The position numbers and the translations under genes were made by a program. Source: Zunongwangia sp. HGR-M22 (lineage in GTDB: Bacteria > Bacteroidota > Bacteroidia > Flavobacteriales > Flavobacteriaceae). Taken from it: a stretch of DNA of 64,000 nucleotides. Below, piece by piece: positions 54,101 to 61,199 of this stretch; the stretch's first letter is position 1, and each line of letters opens with the position of its first letter. The stretch lies in contig NZ_CP115159.1 in the NCBI RefSeq assembly GCF_027594425.1, positions 1,849,001 to 1,913,000 on the forward strand, read 5' to 3'. Under the pieces are notes generated by a model. That model was given only the letters and a program-made list of their open reading frames with translations, was not told the DNA's origin and did no database searches.

Positions 54101-54799
54101 TAATAAATGCTCTGGTGAGAGTAATTTAAAAAGCGAAATAAGTTTGTTGTCGTCTTTTGGATTGTTGTTACGAAGTGGTTTTTCATATTCTCTTATGTCA
54201 AAAAAAGTGAAATCAATCTCTTGTTCTATATCCTTTATAAATGGCTCTGCAATTTCATCATAAAAGACATCTGTAGATTTCTTTCCAGATTCAAAATCTT
54301 GAAATTGTTTTACAAACTTTCTGTTTCGGGCAAATATTCTCTCGAATAAATGTTCATCGAAAACATACCATTCGTTGATGTTTGTTACAACTAGATGTTT
54401 TATGTCTAGGTTTCTATTTGTGATTCGTTCTCTTAAATAATAGAGCACTAATTCTTGAAATGCCTTAACATTGATTTTATTTTTAGATAGCATTTCAGAT
54501 TTATTCGTAGGCTTTTTTGTCTCAATTAAAACTCCAACATTACTTTTCGCCTTGTCTCCATTGTGGATAACTAAATCTGTTTTTCCTTTAGTATTTATAA
54601 AATGATTTGGTTCGTAATAGGTTTTTTTAAAGAAGTCAATTACTAGGTTTTTATGAAATTCTTCTGATTCAACATCATTTGTTCGGTCGAGTAGTTGAAT
54701 CAAATTTATCTTAAAACTTTCAATTTCCGTTCTGTTCGGTTTTATTTTTGAAAAGGCTTTGTTTATTGCCTTTTTTGGTTTCAGTATTTTAAATTCCAT
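51170..54799 (-). CDS. Eco57I-like N6-adenine methyltransferase with N-terminal nuclease (type IIG-like)
   Basis: Single-chain restriction-modification candidate, 1209 residues. N-terminal nuclease-like site: D75 in KTDLVIHN, then E93-x-K95 in VGVLIETKKP, the PD-(D/E)XK spacing. The SAM-binding motif I CDPAVGSGHFLV is near residue 543 and the catalytic NPPWG near 827, giving N6-adenine methylation. The C-terminal 350 residues with FLGGRNGDQIENYISKRFGWYVDYRKEI resemble the TaqI/Eco57I specificity region. It is the innermost cargo gene of the cassette-like array and is preceded by an attC-like palindrome. Confidence 0.82.
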   Translation of the reverse strand: MEFKILKPKKAINKAFSKIKPNRTEIESFKINLIQLLDRTNDVESEEFHKNLVIDFFKKTYYEPNHFINTKGKTDLVIHNGDKAKSNVGVLIETKKPTNKSEMLSKNKINVKAFQELVLYYLRERITNRNLDIKHLVVTNINEWYVFDEHLFERIFARNRKFVKQFQDFESGKKSTDVFYDEIAEPFIKDIEQEIDFTFFDIREYEKPLRNNNPKDDNKLISLFKLLSPEHLLKLPFANDSNSLDKRFYGELLHIIGLSETKDGSKKLIERNKKGERNTGSFLENAIIQLDSLDKINRLDNPSHFGTTQEERLFNVGLELSITWINRILFLKLLEAQLKTYHKGDKTYEFLSIDKIKNYDDLNSLFFQVLAKQQSERNQDVMELFAKVPYLNSSLFEPTGIEHRTLFISNLRDDKTIPIYSSTVLKNESGKKRTGNLNALEYLFEFLNAYDFSSEGKEEIQEDNKTLINASVLGLIFEKINGYKDGSFFTPGFITMYMCRETIRKAVIQKFNETKDWNCKDIDSLYDKIEDRQEANNIINSLKICDPAVGSGHFLVSALNEMIAVKNDLKVLQDRDGKRLKEYQFEVVNDELMITDEDGDFFQYNPNTKESQRIQEALFHEKQTIIENCLFGVDINPNSVKICRLRLWVELLKNAYYKNESELETLPNIDINIKCGNSLISRFELDADLKKALKSSKWTIDSYKIAVDTYRNAQSKEQKREMERLISDIKNDFETNIDTPFKGKLSRARGKVDKLATEINTRKQWGEKIPKKMFKDLEKATKTLKKLESQRDSIEMNKIYEDAFEWRFEFPEVLDDNGDFVGFDTIIGNPPWGASLTKEQKAFLKVRYQNIDSSTPNTFAYFIGLSLNICNYLITQILPDSILVKDFSKTRDLCSNHLYNLSWYQNTAIPDDIRPFADVEHDVCTLFLDQLEDSEKTDISTRFYQNSSVTEKRWSADKDNFILKEYDNTYNILLNSIDIGLLNKLRSLDILDDYLQCHEGIHSGNIREKLFIKEQITGKEKPMFLGGRNGDQIENYISKRFGWYVDYRKEIIDKSKNEYASLRDERIFNQPKIYLTRTGNPFKAFIDNTNYASNNFFSIQFKDYNFNSFDNLIPVLGLLNSKFANYYIRKVIAPSLGNTFVETKIIHVLKLPLAKELLESKELVALVHALINSNIKNVNDSLISQIDNIIYKIYKLTDKEIDNIEESNV

Positions 54800-54876
54800 A
54801 TAATTTAATATCTCTGTCAGTTTTAAAATTTAATTCTTTCCTCTCAATATAATTCGAGATGGCTTTAATAGCTTGT

Positions 54877-55009
54877 GTACAACTGTCTCGGCTATCGCAA
54901 GTCGCGGGAGTGGGAAAGCTGACTTTTCGGATTAAGTTTTCTATTGCTTGATTACTAAAATTACACTTTTTCCGCAATACCCATAATTCGCGATGAATCG
55001 CTGTTATTT
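54877..55009 (-). repeat. attC-like imperfect palindrome B
   Basis: 133 bases between the DUF3883 and methyltransferase genes. The ends GTACAAC (54877-54883) and GTTATTT (55003-55009) pair in part. The inner arms pair as ATCGC with GCGAT, and the centre unpairs. It aligns end to end with 56234-56367, sharing GCTTG, ATCGCAAGT, CGGGAG, TTGATTA, ACACTTTTT and CAATACCC. Confidence 0.6.
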
Positions 55010-55018
55010 GCTGGCTCT

Positions 55019-56206
55019 TTAACTCAATTTAATTCTATATTCGGTAGGATATGTGCAAATCATACTTAGATCACCTTTAATTATTTTTAAATCAGCTTTT
55101 TTCTTCTTTTCATCAAAATTGAATAATCTGTATAAATAATAATCATTTTGCTCAATTTTACTTTTTTCTAATTCATTTCTTGAAACAAAAAATGCAGATT
55201 CGAAAGATCCTCTTGTAGTTTTTACTTCGATGTAAATTTTTTTACCATTTTCATCAAAAGAAATAATGTCGAAGCCACTTCCATCCCCATTATTCTTGGC
55301 AAAGTAATCTACCTTTTTGGCTAAATCGTCTCTACCTAAGTCTTTTAATCTTTCTATTTCATAATTTACTATCCATGACTCACCCAAATCGCCAATTCTT
55401 TTATTTTCAATATTGTTCTCTATATGATTTGTAACTCTGGCTGTGAAGTCTGTTTTTGATTCTCTACTACCTAAATCTTTAGAATTTAAGTCTTCTATCA
55501 GTTCAATATTTTCCTTATCTGAAAATTGTTTATCTGGTTTGGTAAGATGTCTTGTAGCTGAATAAATAAAATCTTGTGTGAGAATATGATAGTTTTTATC
55601 GAAATAGCTTTGTTCATCAATACGTTCTTTATGTAGCTTTATTAATTTTTGATCTTCCGCCAAGAAACTTCTTGTGATTTCGCATAAATGGTTGTATTGA
55701 ACTAAATTTTCGTATCTCCCTTGAATTGGAGTATATGGATAATCTATCAGTTTTGTATATTCTTGGAACATTGTGTATTTATAGAAATAATATCTCTCAG
55801 GAAATCTTAGTGTTAAATAGACCAAAACTGCTTTGTGACCTTGGTAATGGTTGTCACCTTCAAAATTTAAATCATTTAATTTCTTAAACTCTCCTCTAAA
55901 TTTCTTTATCCTTGATATGTAATCTTTATCTTCATCAAAGAGATCAATCATCAAATTTCTGACCTCTTCTGGTGATTTTTCTGCATTCTGGATCAACATT
56001 CTTTTAGGAAATGAATTGCTGATATCTAAAAGATTTTTTGATAACCTCATTGCTTCATTTATCATTTCTGGAAAATCTTTAGCGTCAATATTCCAATTAT
56101 CTTGAAAATGCTTTATTGCTTTCCATTTATAAATTTCTATTTGATTAATTTCATCAAATTTTTCTTTGTATTGAGTAATGAGGTTTTTAAGTATTTCTGT
56201 ATTCAT
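55019..56206 (-). CDS. DUF3883 protein, PD-(D/E)XK-like nuclease domain
   Basis: 395 residues. The N-terminal half (IKHFQDNWNIDAKDFPEMINEAM, then PEEVRNLMIDLFDE) resembles the MrcB/DUF3578-type N-terminus seen in defence proteins. The C-terminal DUF3883 domain has E276 in GESW, D313 in GSGFDI and E327-V-K329-T in IYIEVKTT, a PD-(D/E)XK layout. DUF3883 occurs in restriction-like loci. It sits alone between two attC-like palindromes in an apparent gene cassette. Nuclease activity is inferred. Confidence 0.72.
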   Translation of the reverse strand: MNTEILKNLITQYKEKFDEINQIEIYKWKAIKHFQDNWNIDAKDFPEMINEAMRLSKNLLDISNSFPKRMLIQNAEKSPEEVRNLMIDLFDEDKDYISRIKKFRGEFKKLNDLNFEGDNHYQGHKAVLVYLTLRFPERYYFYKYTMFQEYTKLIDYPYTPIQGRYENLVQYNHLCEITRSFLAEDQKLIKLHKERIDEQSYFDKNYHILTQDFIYSATRHLTKPDKQFSDKENIELIEDLNSKDLGSRESKTDFTARVTNHIENNIENKRIGDLGESWIVNYEIERLKDLGRDDLAKKVDYFAKNNGDGSGFDIISFDENGKKIYIEVKTTRGSFESAFFVSRNELEKSKIEQNDYYLYRLFNFDEKKKKADLKIIKGDLSMICTYPTEYRIKLS

Positions 56207-56233
56207 TTATTGAAAATTTTTTCAGAGCTTGCG

Positions 56234-56367
56234 GGTAACTGCTCCGGTTATCGCAAGTTGCGGGAGTAGGGACGAGAACTTGTCGGCTTAACCATTTTTG
56301 TTCTTGATTAATAAAATTATTACACTTTTTCTACAATACCCGTTATTTGCGATGAACCGATGTTACC
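56234..56367 (-). repeat. attC-like imperfect palindrome A
   Basis: 134 bases between the gene at 56379 and the DUF3883 gene. GGTAAC (56234-56239) pairs with GTTACC (56362-56367). CGGTT pairs with AACCG, ATCGCAA with TTGCGAT and CGGG with CCCG, with one unpaired base and an asymmetric internal loop. The layout is that of an integron attC: matching outer cores, two inner arms, a variable middle. It aligns with 54877-55009. Confidence 0.65.
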
Positions 56368-56378
56368 TACAGTATGGA

Positions 56379-57536
56379 TTACGATTTAATGTTGGTGGTA
56401 CTTTTAAAATCATTATTTTCGTTGCTTAAACTGTTCAGAAATTCTTTCATTTCTTCTGTTAAGAGTAAAAATTCTTGTGCTTCCCAAAATGATTGATCGT
56501 AATCTTCTTTTAGATCAAAAATATCTTTGGTTAAATTGATATTGTTATCTATTTCAAAATTTTGAAAATTATCAAAAGTTAATAATTTGTAACTTACTGT
56601 ATAAACTATTTTCTCTGCATCTTGAGGAACAACTTCTACCGTTGCCGACATACTAGCTTTATCTATAAAATATTTTTTTGCGTGTGGATCTTTTTTAAAA
56701 GTTATTTTTATATCATAATCAGTAGTTCTGTACTTAATATTTCTTTTTTCAGTGTAATCTGTATTCTGAGAATTTGAAATCTGTACTTCATTAAAAGCTT
56801 TATCCTCTAAATTCACTAAATAATATCCGTATGAATTTGCCTTTTTCGTACTATTTGGATAGAATTCAAGTTTTACCAATCTTGAATCATCATAAGGAAT
56901 ATACTTAAAATCATAAATTTCAGGACTCATATATATTGAAATGAAATTATTAAGAAGCTCTTCAAATGATGAAAGTGTAAAATTTATGTTTTTTTCTTTA
57001 ATTCCTGCTTTTCTCAAGTTTTCAATTTCAATGAAATAGTTCTTTTTTGGCATTGGATTGCTCTTAGTAGAGAAAAGTGTCTTTCGTTCTATTCTTCCAC
57101 TAAAATCTACTAATTTGATTATTTCATCATTTCGTTTTAGCACACTCCTCAAAAAGAACTTTTCTTTATAGGATTCTAAAGGATAATTTTCATCTAATTT
57201 TTTTAGTACAGATGTGAAAAGGTTAGAATCTGAATTAATTAGAACTTCATCAAGATTTTGAATTTTTTTGCTCAATAAAATCGTATCACTTTTTAGCATT
57301 TCAAAAGTTGTGAATATTGGATCATAACCTAAAACGCCTATTTTCAAAGAATCTCCTTTGGAAACGAATAAAAATTTTCCTTCTTCGTTGGTCGAAGTAT
57401 AATCTTGATCATTGTAAATGTCCACGTATTCAATTGGCTTGTTTGTTTCTTGGTCAAGTACAATTCCCTCTAATCTATTTTGTGAAAATGATTGTTGGAT
57501 AACTAAAAAGAATAGGAAGAAAAATTTTGCTTTCAT
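56379..57536 (-). CDS. Secreted carboxypeptidase-regulatory-like domain protein
   Basis: Signal peptide 1-19 (ending QSFSQ), then a CarboxypepD_reg-like sandwich (RLEGIVLDQETNKPIEYVDIY to NLDEVLI) and a 290-residue beta-rich domain with FLRSVLKRNDEIIKLVDFSGRIER. The layout resembles Bacteroidota 'carboxypeptidase-like regulatory domain' proteins of about 380 residues; function unknown, location envelope. It lies between GTTACC-type cores (57548-57543 upstream, 56367-56362 downstream), so it forms one cassette with palindrome A. Confidence 0.65.
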   Translation of the reverse strand: MKAKFFFLFFLVIQQSFSQNRLEGIVLDQETNKPIEYVDIYNDQDYTSTNEEGKFLFVSKGDSLKIGVLGYDPIFTTFEMLKSDTILLSKKIQNLDEVLINSDSNLFTSVLKKLDENYPLESYKEKFFLRSVLKRNDEIIKLVDFSGRIERKTLFSTKSNPMPKKNYFIEIENLRKAGIKEKNINFTLSSFEELLNNFISIYMSPEIYDFKYIPYDDSRLVKLEFYPNSTKKANSYGYYLVNLEDKAFNEVQISNSQNTDYTEKRNIKYRTTDYDIKITFKKDPHAKKYFIDKASMSATVEVVPQDAEKIVYTVSYKLLTFDNFQNFEIDNNINLTKDIFDLKEDYDQSFWEAQEFLLLTEEMKEFLNSLSNENNDFKSTTNIKS

Positions 57537-57565
57537 CTTGTAGGTAACTTGTTTTATAAATAAAA

Positions 57566-57608
57566 AAAGTGTCGATTTGCCGGAGCATTATCCGGTTATC
57601 GACACTTT
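57566..57608 (-). terminator. Terminator of the XRE regulator gene
   Basis: Eleven-base arm AAAGTGTCGAT (57566-57576) pairs with ATCGACACTTT (57598-57608), with an inner GCCGGA/TCCGGT stem and loop GCATTA. On the minus strand a run of seven T follows. It lies 29 bases after the XRE stop. Confidence 0.85.
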
Positions 57609-57636
57609 ATTCAATTTATGAATATTTTCTTTTTCA

Positions 57637-58005
57637 CTATTTCTTATCTAACAACTTCTCTAAATAAGCATTTTTCTCTTTTTCTGCTTCTAGAAGACGT
57701 TCATATAATTCAATCACCTTTTCAACGGGATTGAAATTATTCTGAATAGAATTATCATGAAAATTATTAATATTATTAAAGATCGTGTCTTCATTAAAAT
57801 TCTCAATAGCTTCTTTACTTACTCCTAAAGCTTTCGCCACTCTTTCAAGCTTTTCATCTTCAATATGCTCACTTTGTTCTAAGCTAGAAACACTCTGTTG
57901 ACTAATCCCTAATTCTGCGGCAAGAGCTTCCTGCTTCATTCCTCGAAGTTCTCTGATTCGGCTAATCTTTCTACCGATATGACTGTTTTTTGTTGCTGTG
58001 CTCAT
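57637..58005 (-). CDS. XRE-family transcription regulator
   Basis: Helix-turn-helix of the Cro/CI type at residues about 11-64: SRIRELRGMKQEALAAELGISQQSVSSLEQ. A short helical C-terminus (IELYERLLEAEKEKNAYLEKLLDKK) is probably for dimerising. The frame goes back to an ATG at 58021, but a -7 promoter element (TATCTTTG, minus strand 58018-58011) lies over it. The start is therefore the ATG at 58005 (MSTATKNSHIG, 122 residues). Its own promoter and a perfect palindrome upstream point to autoregulation; it is divergent from the HEPN-type operon. Confidence 0.85.
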   Translation of the reverse strand: MSTATKNSHIGRKISRIRELRGMKQEALAAELGISQQSVSSLEQSEHIEDEKLERVAKALGVSKEAIENFNEDTIFNNINNFHDNSIQNNFNPVEKVIELYERLLEAEKEKNAYLEKLLDKK

Positions 58006-58010
58006 AATCT

Positions 58011-58018
58011 CAAAGATA
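58011..58018 (-). promoter_or_regulatory. -7 element of the XRE gene
   Basis: TATCTTTG on the minus strand matches TAnnTTTG and ends 5 bases before the ATG at 58005, so the message is almost leaderless. It decides the start codon. Confidence 0.5.
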
Positions 58019-58056
58019 AACATTCTTTTTAAAAGTTTCGCTCATCACTCTTTGCA

Positions 58057-58086
58057 GTAAAAAACAAGATATGCATTGTTTTTTAC
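58057..58086. promoter_or_regulatory. Perfect palindrome, probable XRE operator
   Basis: GTAAAAAACAA (58057-58067), spacer GATATGCA, TTGTTTTTTAC (58076-58086): 11-bp arms with no mismatch. It lies in the 157-base divergent region between the XRE gene and the HEPN-type operon, upstream of the XRE -7 element at about the -50 position. Best explained as the regulator's binding site controlling both directions. Confidence 0.6.
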
Positions 58087-58162
58087 TCGTCATTTTGGTT
58101 CGCTACGTTAAGTTCTTTTTAAAACTTGAAGGCTCATTGACCATCTTAAACTTTTTTGATCT

Positions 58163-59026
58163 ATGCTTACCAACTTGCATCCACCCAAAGTTATCGAATT
58201 TGCGTTAAGCCAAATTACGGAAATCCTCAAAAAGCATATCGAAATTATAAGTTTATACTATTTCGGTATGCAATCATCGGCACAGGGAATTCATAATCCC
58301 CTGAATAATGATGCTTCCAAGGAACACTATCATTTTTATTTGTTGCTTTTGAGCAAGCATATTAGCCCAAATGCCGTTGCCAACCTTTCAGATATTATCC
58401 GCCAGGAATCGGGCGGAAAATATACTATCAGCTTGTTGCTTTATATGCCAAAGCAACTTATAGCTGCTTCTGATCATAATAAATACTTCTTTTCTAAAAT
58501 AATCCAATCAGGTGGTTTGGTTGAGGGTTCTCCTTTTGAATTAGCTCTTTTACAACTCAGCCAAATTCCTGAACTGGATACTAAGGGCATAACCAACTAC
58601 ACACGAGATCGAATAGCAATAGCAAAACATTGTCTAAACTTAAGTGCTAAGGGAGAAAGCGCTGAATTAATAAGCGCACATTTAATACGATTATCTTTTG
58701 AACAACTTTGCTTAGGCACTATTTATGCATTTCTGCATTACCATCCGCAACATCATCATCCCGTTTATCTTTTTAAACTCGTTCAATTTTGTCATGAAAT
58801 ACCTATCAATGTTTTTTCAGAAAACCTATTTGAACAGTCCCCACTAAAAAGCATCTTTTGCTTTCACCATACTGAACTTCGCTATCGAAATAGCTCATTA
58901 TTTTCAGTAGCAGACCTTAACATGGCACATTCTTATTGCCAATGTCTTTTATATTATCTCTTACCAATTGTAAATCATCAATTACAAACTTTAAAAACAG
59001 CATCCCATGAAAACGAAAAAACTTGA
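58163..59026 (+). CDS. HEPN-like domain protein with degenerate nucleotidyltransferase-like front
   Basis: 287 residues. The N-terminal 120 residues (IISLYYFGMQSSAQG...HYHFYLLLLSK) recall the minimal nucleotidyltransferase fold but lack the GS-DxD active site. The C-terminal half, RIAIAKHCLNLSAKGESAELISAHLIRLSFEQLCLGTIYAFLHYHPQHHHPVYLFKLVQF, has the helical HEPN layout. HEPN-type proteins act as RNases or as toxin partners. First gene of three overlapping genes; overlaps the next by 20 bases. The fold calls are from pattern only. Confidence 0.5.
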   Translation: MLTNLHPPKVIEFALSQITEILKKHIEIISLYYFGMQSSAQGIHNPLNNDASKEHYHFYLLLLSKHISPNAVANLSDIIRQESGGKYTISLLLYMPKQLIAASDHNKYFFSKIIQSGGLVEGSPFELALLQLSQIPELDTKGITNYTRDRIAIAKHCLNLSAKGESAELISAHLIRLSFEQLCLGTIYAFLHYHPQHHHPVYLFKLVQFCHEIPINVFSENLFEQSPLKSIFCFHHTELRYRNSSLFSVADLNMAHSYCQCLLYYLLPIVNHQLQTLKTASHENEKT

Positions 59027-59432
59027 TCAACTAAAATTGATACAGCTAAAGAGAATTGGAACTACTGAGTATGGTTTAAAAAAGGAAGAAACCAAACGGC
59101 ATACTTTTAGAAATGCCACCGTTCGCTTTGAAGATTATACCGATTACATCATGCGCATTACATCATTACTGGAAGTCTGTGTGCTAGCCTTAGATGGTGA
59201 AGGTGATTTTCATTCGAAAAACTTAAGCCACCAAAGTAAAACTTCCAGTGTTCAATTAGTGATAGAAATGGTCATTGAACTAATGCCCGATGGTGATATG
59301 TTTCAATTGGAACAAATTATAGCCATACTGGAAAACGACACGGACTACATTCATTTCCCCAAGAAACTCAAAAAAGAAATCCTTAAAAACCAAGAACGTT
59401 ATGAAAAAAGAAAAACTCATGAAAAAGCTTAA
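59007..59432 (+). CDS. Small protein of unknown function, paralogue of the next gene
   Basis: 141 residues, basic N-terminus then a helical domain: YTDYIMRITSLLEVCVLALDGEGDF and VQLVIEMVIELMPDGDMFQLEQIIAIL. The following gene has LIKVSVLALEGMDSC and LRHALDLIPIEEQEFIDKTLEVL at the same spacing, so the two are paralogues of about 70 shared positions. Starts 20 bases inside the preceding gene (ATGAAAACGAAAAAAC). No family recognised. Confidence 0.55.
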   Translation: MKTKKLDQLKLIQLKRIGTTEYGLKKEETKRHTFRNATVRFEDYTDYIMRITSLLEVCVLALDGEGDFHSKNLSHQSKTSSVQLVIEMVIELMPDGDMFQLEQIIAILENDTDYIHFPKKLKKEILKNQERYEKRKTHEKA

Positions 59433-59736
59433 AAGCTTTGAAGAAGAACATATAAGAAGGCTGACACCACATGCACATCTCAAAGATTATCAACGTATTT
59501 ATTTTCCAGTAAAAAACCATCTTTATCTCATGTTTCTTATAGAAGACCTTATTAAAGTTAGTGTATTGGCGTTAGAGGGAATGGATAGTTGCTTTGAACG
59601 CCAAATTAAAGAACCTGAAAGAAGTATTTCAGATGTTTTAAGGCATGCTTTGGATTTAATCCCTATAGAGGAACAAGAATTTATTGATAAAACCTTGGAA
59701 GTATTAGATAAGCTAAATAATAATAACAAAATATAA
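59401..59736 (+). CDS. Small protein of unknown function, third gene of the HEPN-type operon
   Basis: 111 residues, helical, paralogous to the preceding protein (see there). ATG 59401 overlaps the previous gene by 32 bases; ATG 59419 (MKKLKSFEEEH) overlaps by 14 and is an equal candidate. The tight three-gene overlap implies strict co-expression. The terminal KLNNNNKI is unstructured. Confidence 0.52.
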   Translation: MKKEKLMKKLKSFEEEHIRRLTPHAHLKDYQRIYFPVKNHLYLMFLIEDLIKVSVLALEGMDSCFERQIKEPERSISDVLRHALDLIPIEEQEFIDKTLEVLDKLNNNNKI

Positions 59737-59862
59737 TCGAAAAGTTTTTACGGCACTTACAATAGTAAAAAACGGAGTCGAAAACATTAATAGTATTGCA
59801 ATACTGAATAACCTGAAGTAATTACTAATAGCTTAGCCTTAATTGAAGATTGAGTAACAATT

Positions 59863-59891
59863 CAAGATGTGTGTCTGTGGACACAATCTTG
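59863..59891. repeat. Bulged 12-bp hairpin after the HEPN-type operon
   Basis: CAAGAT pairs with ATCTTG and TGTGTC with GACACA, with one bulged G and loop TGTG. No T run follows, so it is not a standard terminator; possible small RNA, attenuator or recombination site. Confidence 0.4.
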
Positions 59892-60006
59892 GTTGCGCCC
59901 CATGGTTGCAACGAAAAAAAAAGAGATGTTTATGAGAAATTTTTATTTAGGTGTTTTCGAGTTTAGGCATAATTAAAAAAATCACCTTTCTTTCAATATT
60001 AAAAAA

Positions 60007-60038
60007 GAAAACGAGGAAGTAGATACTTCCTCGTTTTC
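60007..60038 (-). terminator. Terminator of the outer-membrane barrel gene
   Basis: GAAAACGAGGAAGT (60007-60020), AGAT, ACTTCCTCGTTTTC (60025-60038): 14-bp perfect stem followed on the minus strand by TTTTTT. It lies 22 bases after the stop. Confidence 0.85.
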
Positions 60039-60059
60039 TAAATATCATTCTAGATTTTT

Positions 60060-60617
60060 TTAGAATTTATACCCTAGTCCTATACTGAAAGCATTAAATT
60101 GAGAATCAACTTCGATACCCTCAGAATCAGCGGCATCTTTTACCTCCTTTGAGAACCTGTTAGTTAGTTCAAAACTGTACTTTGCTTCTACGAAAAAATT
60201 AGAAGTAATTTTGTAACCAGCCCCAAAAGCTAAATCTAGACCAAAAGTATTTAAAAGATCAATTTCTTCTAATGAAACGTTGTCTAGCAAAAAAGTACCT
60301 TGCGGTCCGGCTTGAAGATAAAAGCCCGAATCTTGGATGTAATATTGCGCGAGAACTGGAACGATTATGAAATTAACATCATCCGCATTTGCATAATTAA
60401 CAGAAGGTTGTAAATGAAAATTATCTGATAATGTAAAATCAACCAATGCACCTAGATAAAATCCAGATGAATTCCCAGAAGAAGAAATATTGTCTAGAGA
60501 GTTAGAAGATTTCCCCTCCATATTAATATAGCTTCCTTGAACACCAAAATTAACTTCTTGGCCAAAAGAAACCATAGAAGTCAAAATTGCAACTACAATA
60601 AGTAATTTTTGAAGCAT
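60060..60617 (-). CDS. Outer-membrane beta-barrel protein (OMP_b-brl type)
   Basis: Signal peptide 1-19 ending VSFGQ, then eight amphipathic strands (VNFGVQGSYINMEGK, FYLGALVDFTLSDNFHLQPSVNYA, FNAFSIGLGYKF) ending in aromatic F. This is the small porin/OmpA-like barrel family of Bacteroidota, 185 residues. No ligand or pore can be assigned. Promoter on the minus strand: TTG (60676-60674), 22-base spacer, TAAATTTG (60651-60644). It is the last gene before about 1 kb of non-coding DNA. Confidence 0.82.
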   Translation of the reverse strand: MLQKLLIVVAILTSMVSFGQEVNFGVQGSYINMEGKSSNSLDNISSSGNSSGFYLGALVDFTLSDNFHLQPSVNYANADDVNFIIVPVLAQYYIQDSGFYLQAGPQGTFLLDNVSLEEIDLLNTFGLDLAFGAGYKITSNFFVEAKYSFELTNRFSKEVKDAADSEGIEVDSQFNAFSIGLGYKF

Positions 60618-60643
60618 AAATAATTTATTAAAAGATTGTCTAT

Positions 60644-60676
60644 CAAATTTAAATTAAAAAACAATTTGAAAGACAA
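60644..60676 (-). promoter_or_regulatory. Promoter of the outer-membrane barrel gene
   Basis: Minus-strand TTG at 60676-60674 and TAAATTTG at 60651-60644, 22 bases apart. Expected leader about 20 bases before the ATG at 60617. Confidence 0.45.
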
Positions 60677-60929
60677 ATTCATAGAATAAATAAAGCATGG
60701 GGATATTAAATATTCATTGCTCACTTCTAAGTAAGTAGGGTATCATCACAAAAATTACGATAGTCTATCCAATTTTATAGGTTGGATTATTTATTTTCCA
60801 TTTCTAAACATAGTTTATTTACTTTTTTTATCCAGAGCATTTGCCTTTTTAGTTGTATTGAAGCACTACTAAAGATCAAATGAAATAGACTTTAAGGTTA
60901 TTTTATTTACTTCTTTTAGAGCCGTCACA

Positions 60930-61058
60930 TTACCTTTTTGATATTAATTCTTCTACAGGATTTAGGATTAGGAAAAGGGCTATAAATAGGAAAGCGTAGC
61001 TGACCGGTTTATGCGCCCGCTAATGCTAAATCCTGTTTTTTAATTATCAAAAAGGTAA
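60930..61058. repeat. Large imperfect palindrome 1
   Basis: TTACCTTTTTGATA (60930) pairs with TATCAAAAAGGTAA (to 61058), and ACAGGATTTAGGATTAG (60955-60971) pairs with CTAATGCTAAATCCTGT (61020-61036) with one mismatch. About 31 bp of stem over a 48-base centre. Confidence 0.55.
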
Positions 61059-61131
61059 GGCTTTAAAATTTCAAAGTAAGCTTATAGCTATGAAATATTG
61101 ATCGGTCAACTTACCAGATCGTTGCTAAAGC

Positions 61132-61199
61132 GAACGTGAGCCAAAAGCAAATGTTCCGATTCAATCCATTAGTATTTTGTTTGCTTTTGGCTTATGTTC
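61132..61199. repeat. Large imperfect palindrome 2
   Basis: GAACGTGAGCCAAAAGCAAA (61132-61151) and TTTGCTTTTGGCTTATGTTC (61180-61199): 20-base arms, 18 paired, 28-base loop. Confidence 0.6.

Larger units (their letters stand above)
59737..60059. other. Intergenic region with structured element, no gene
   Basis: 323 bases without an ORF. It holds the hairpin at 59863-59891, a GTTGCAAC palindrome just after it (59904-59911), and the terminator of the minus-strand barrel gene at 60007-60038. The end of the HEPN-type operon has no other clear terminator. Confidence 0.55.

Noticed and set aside
54789-54977. 62-codon ORF between the methyltransferase and DUF3883 genes
   Set aside because: About half of it is encoded by the attC-like palindrome and it overlaps the methyltransferase start; it is a chance frame in repeat DNA.
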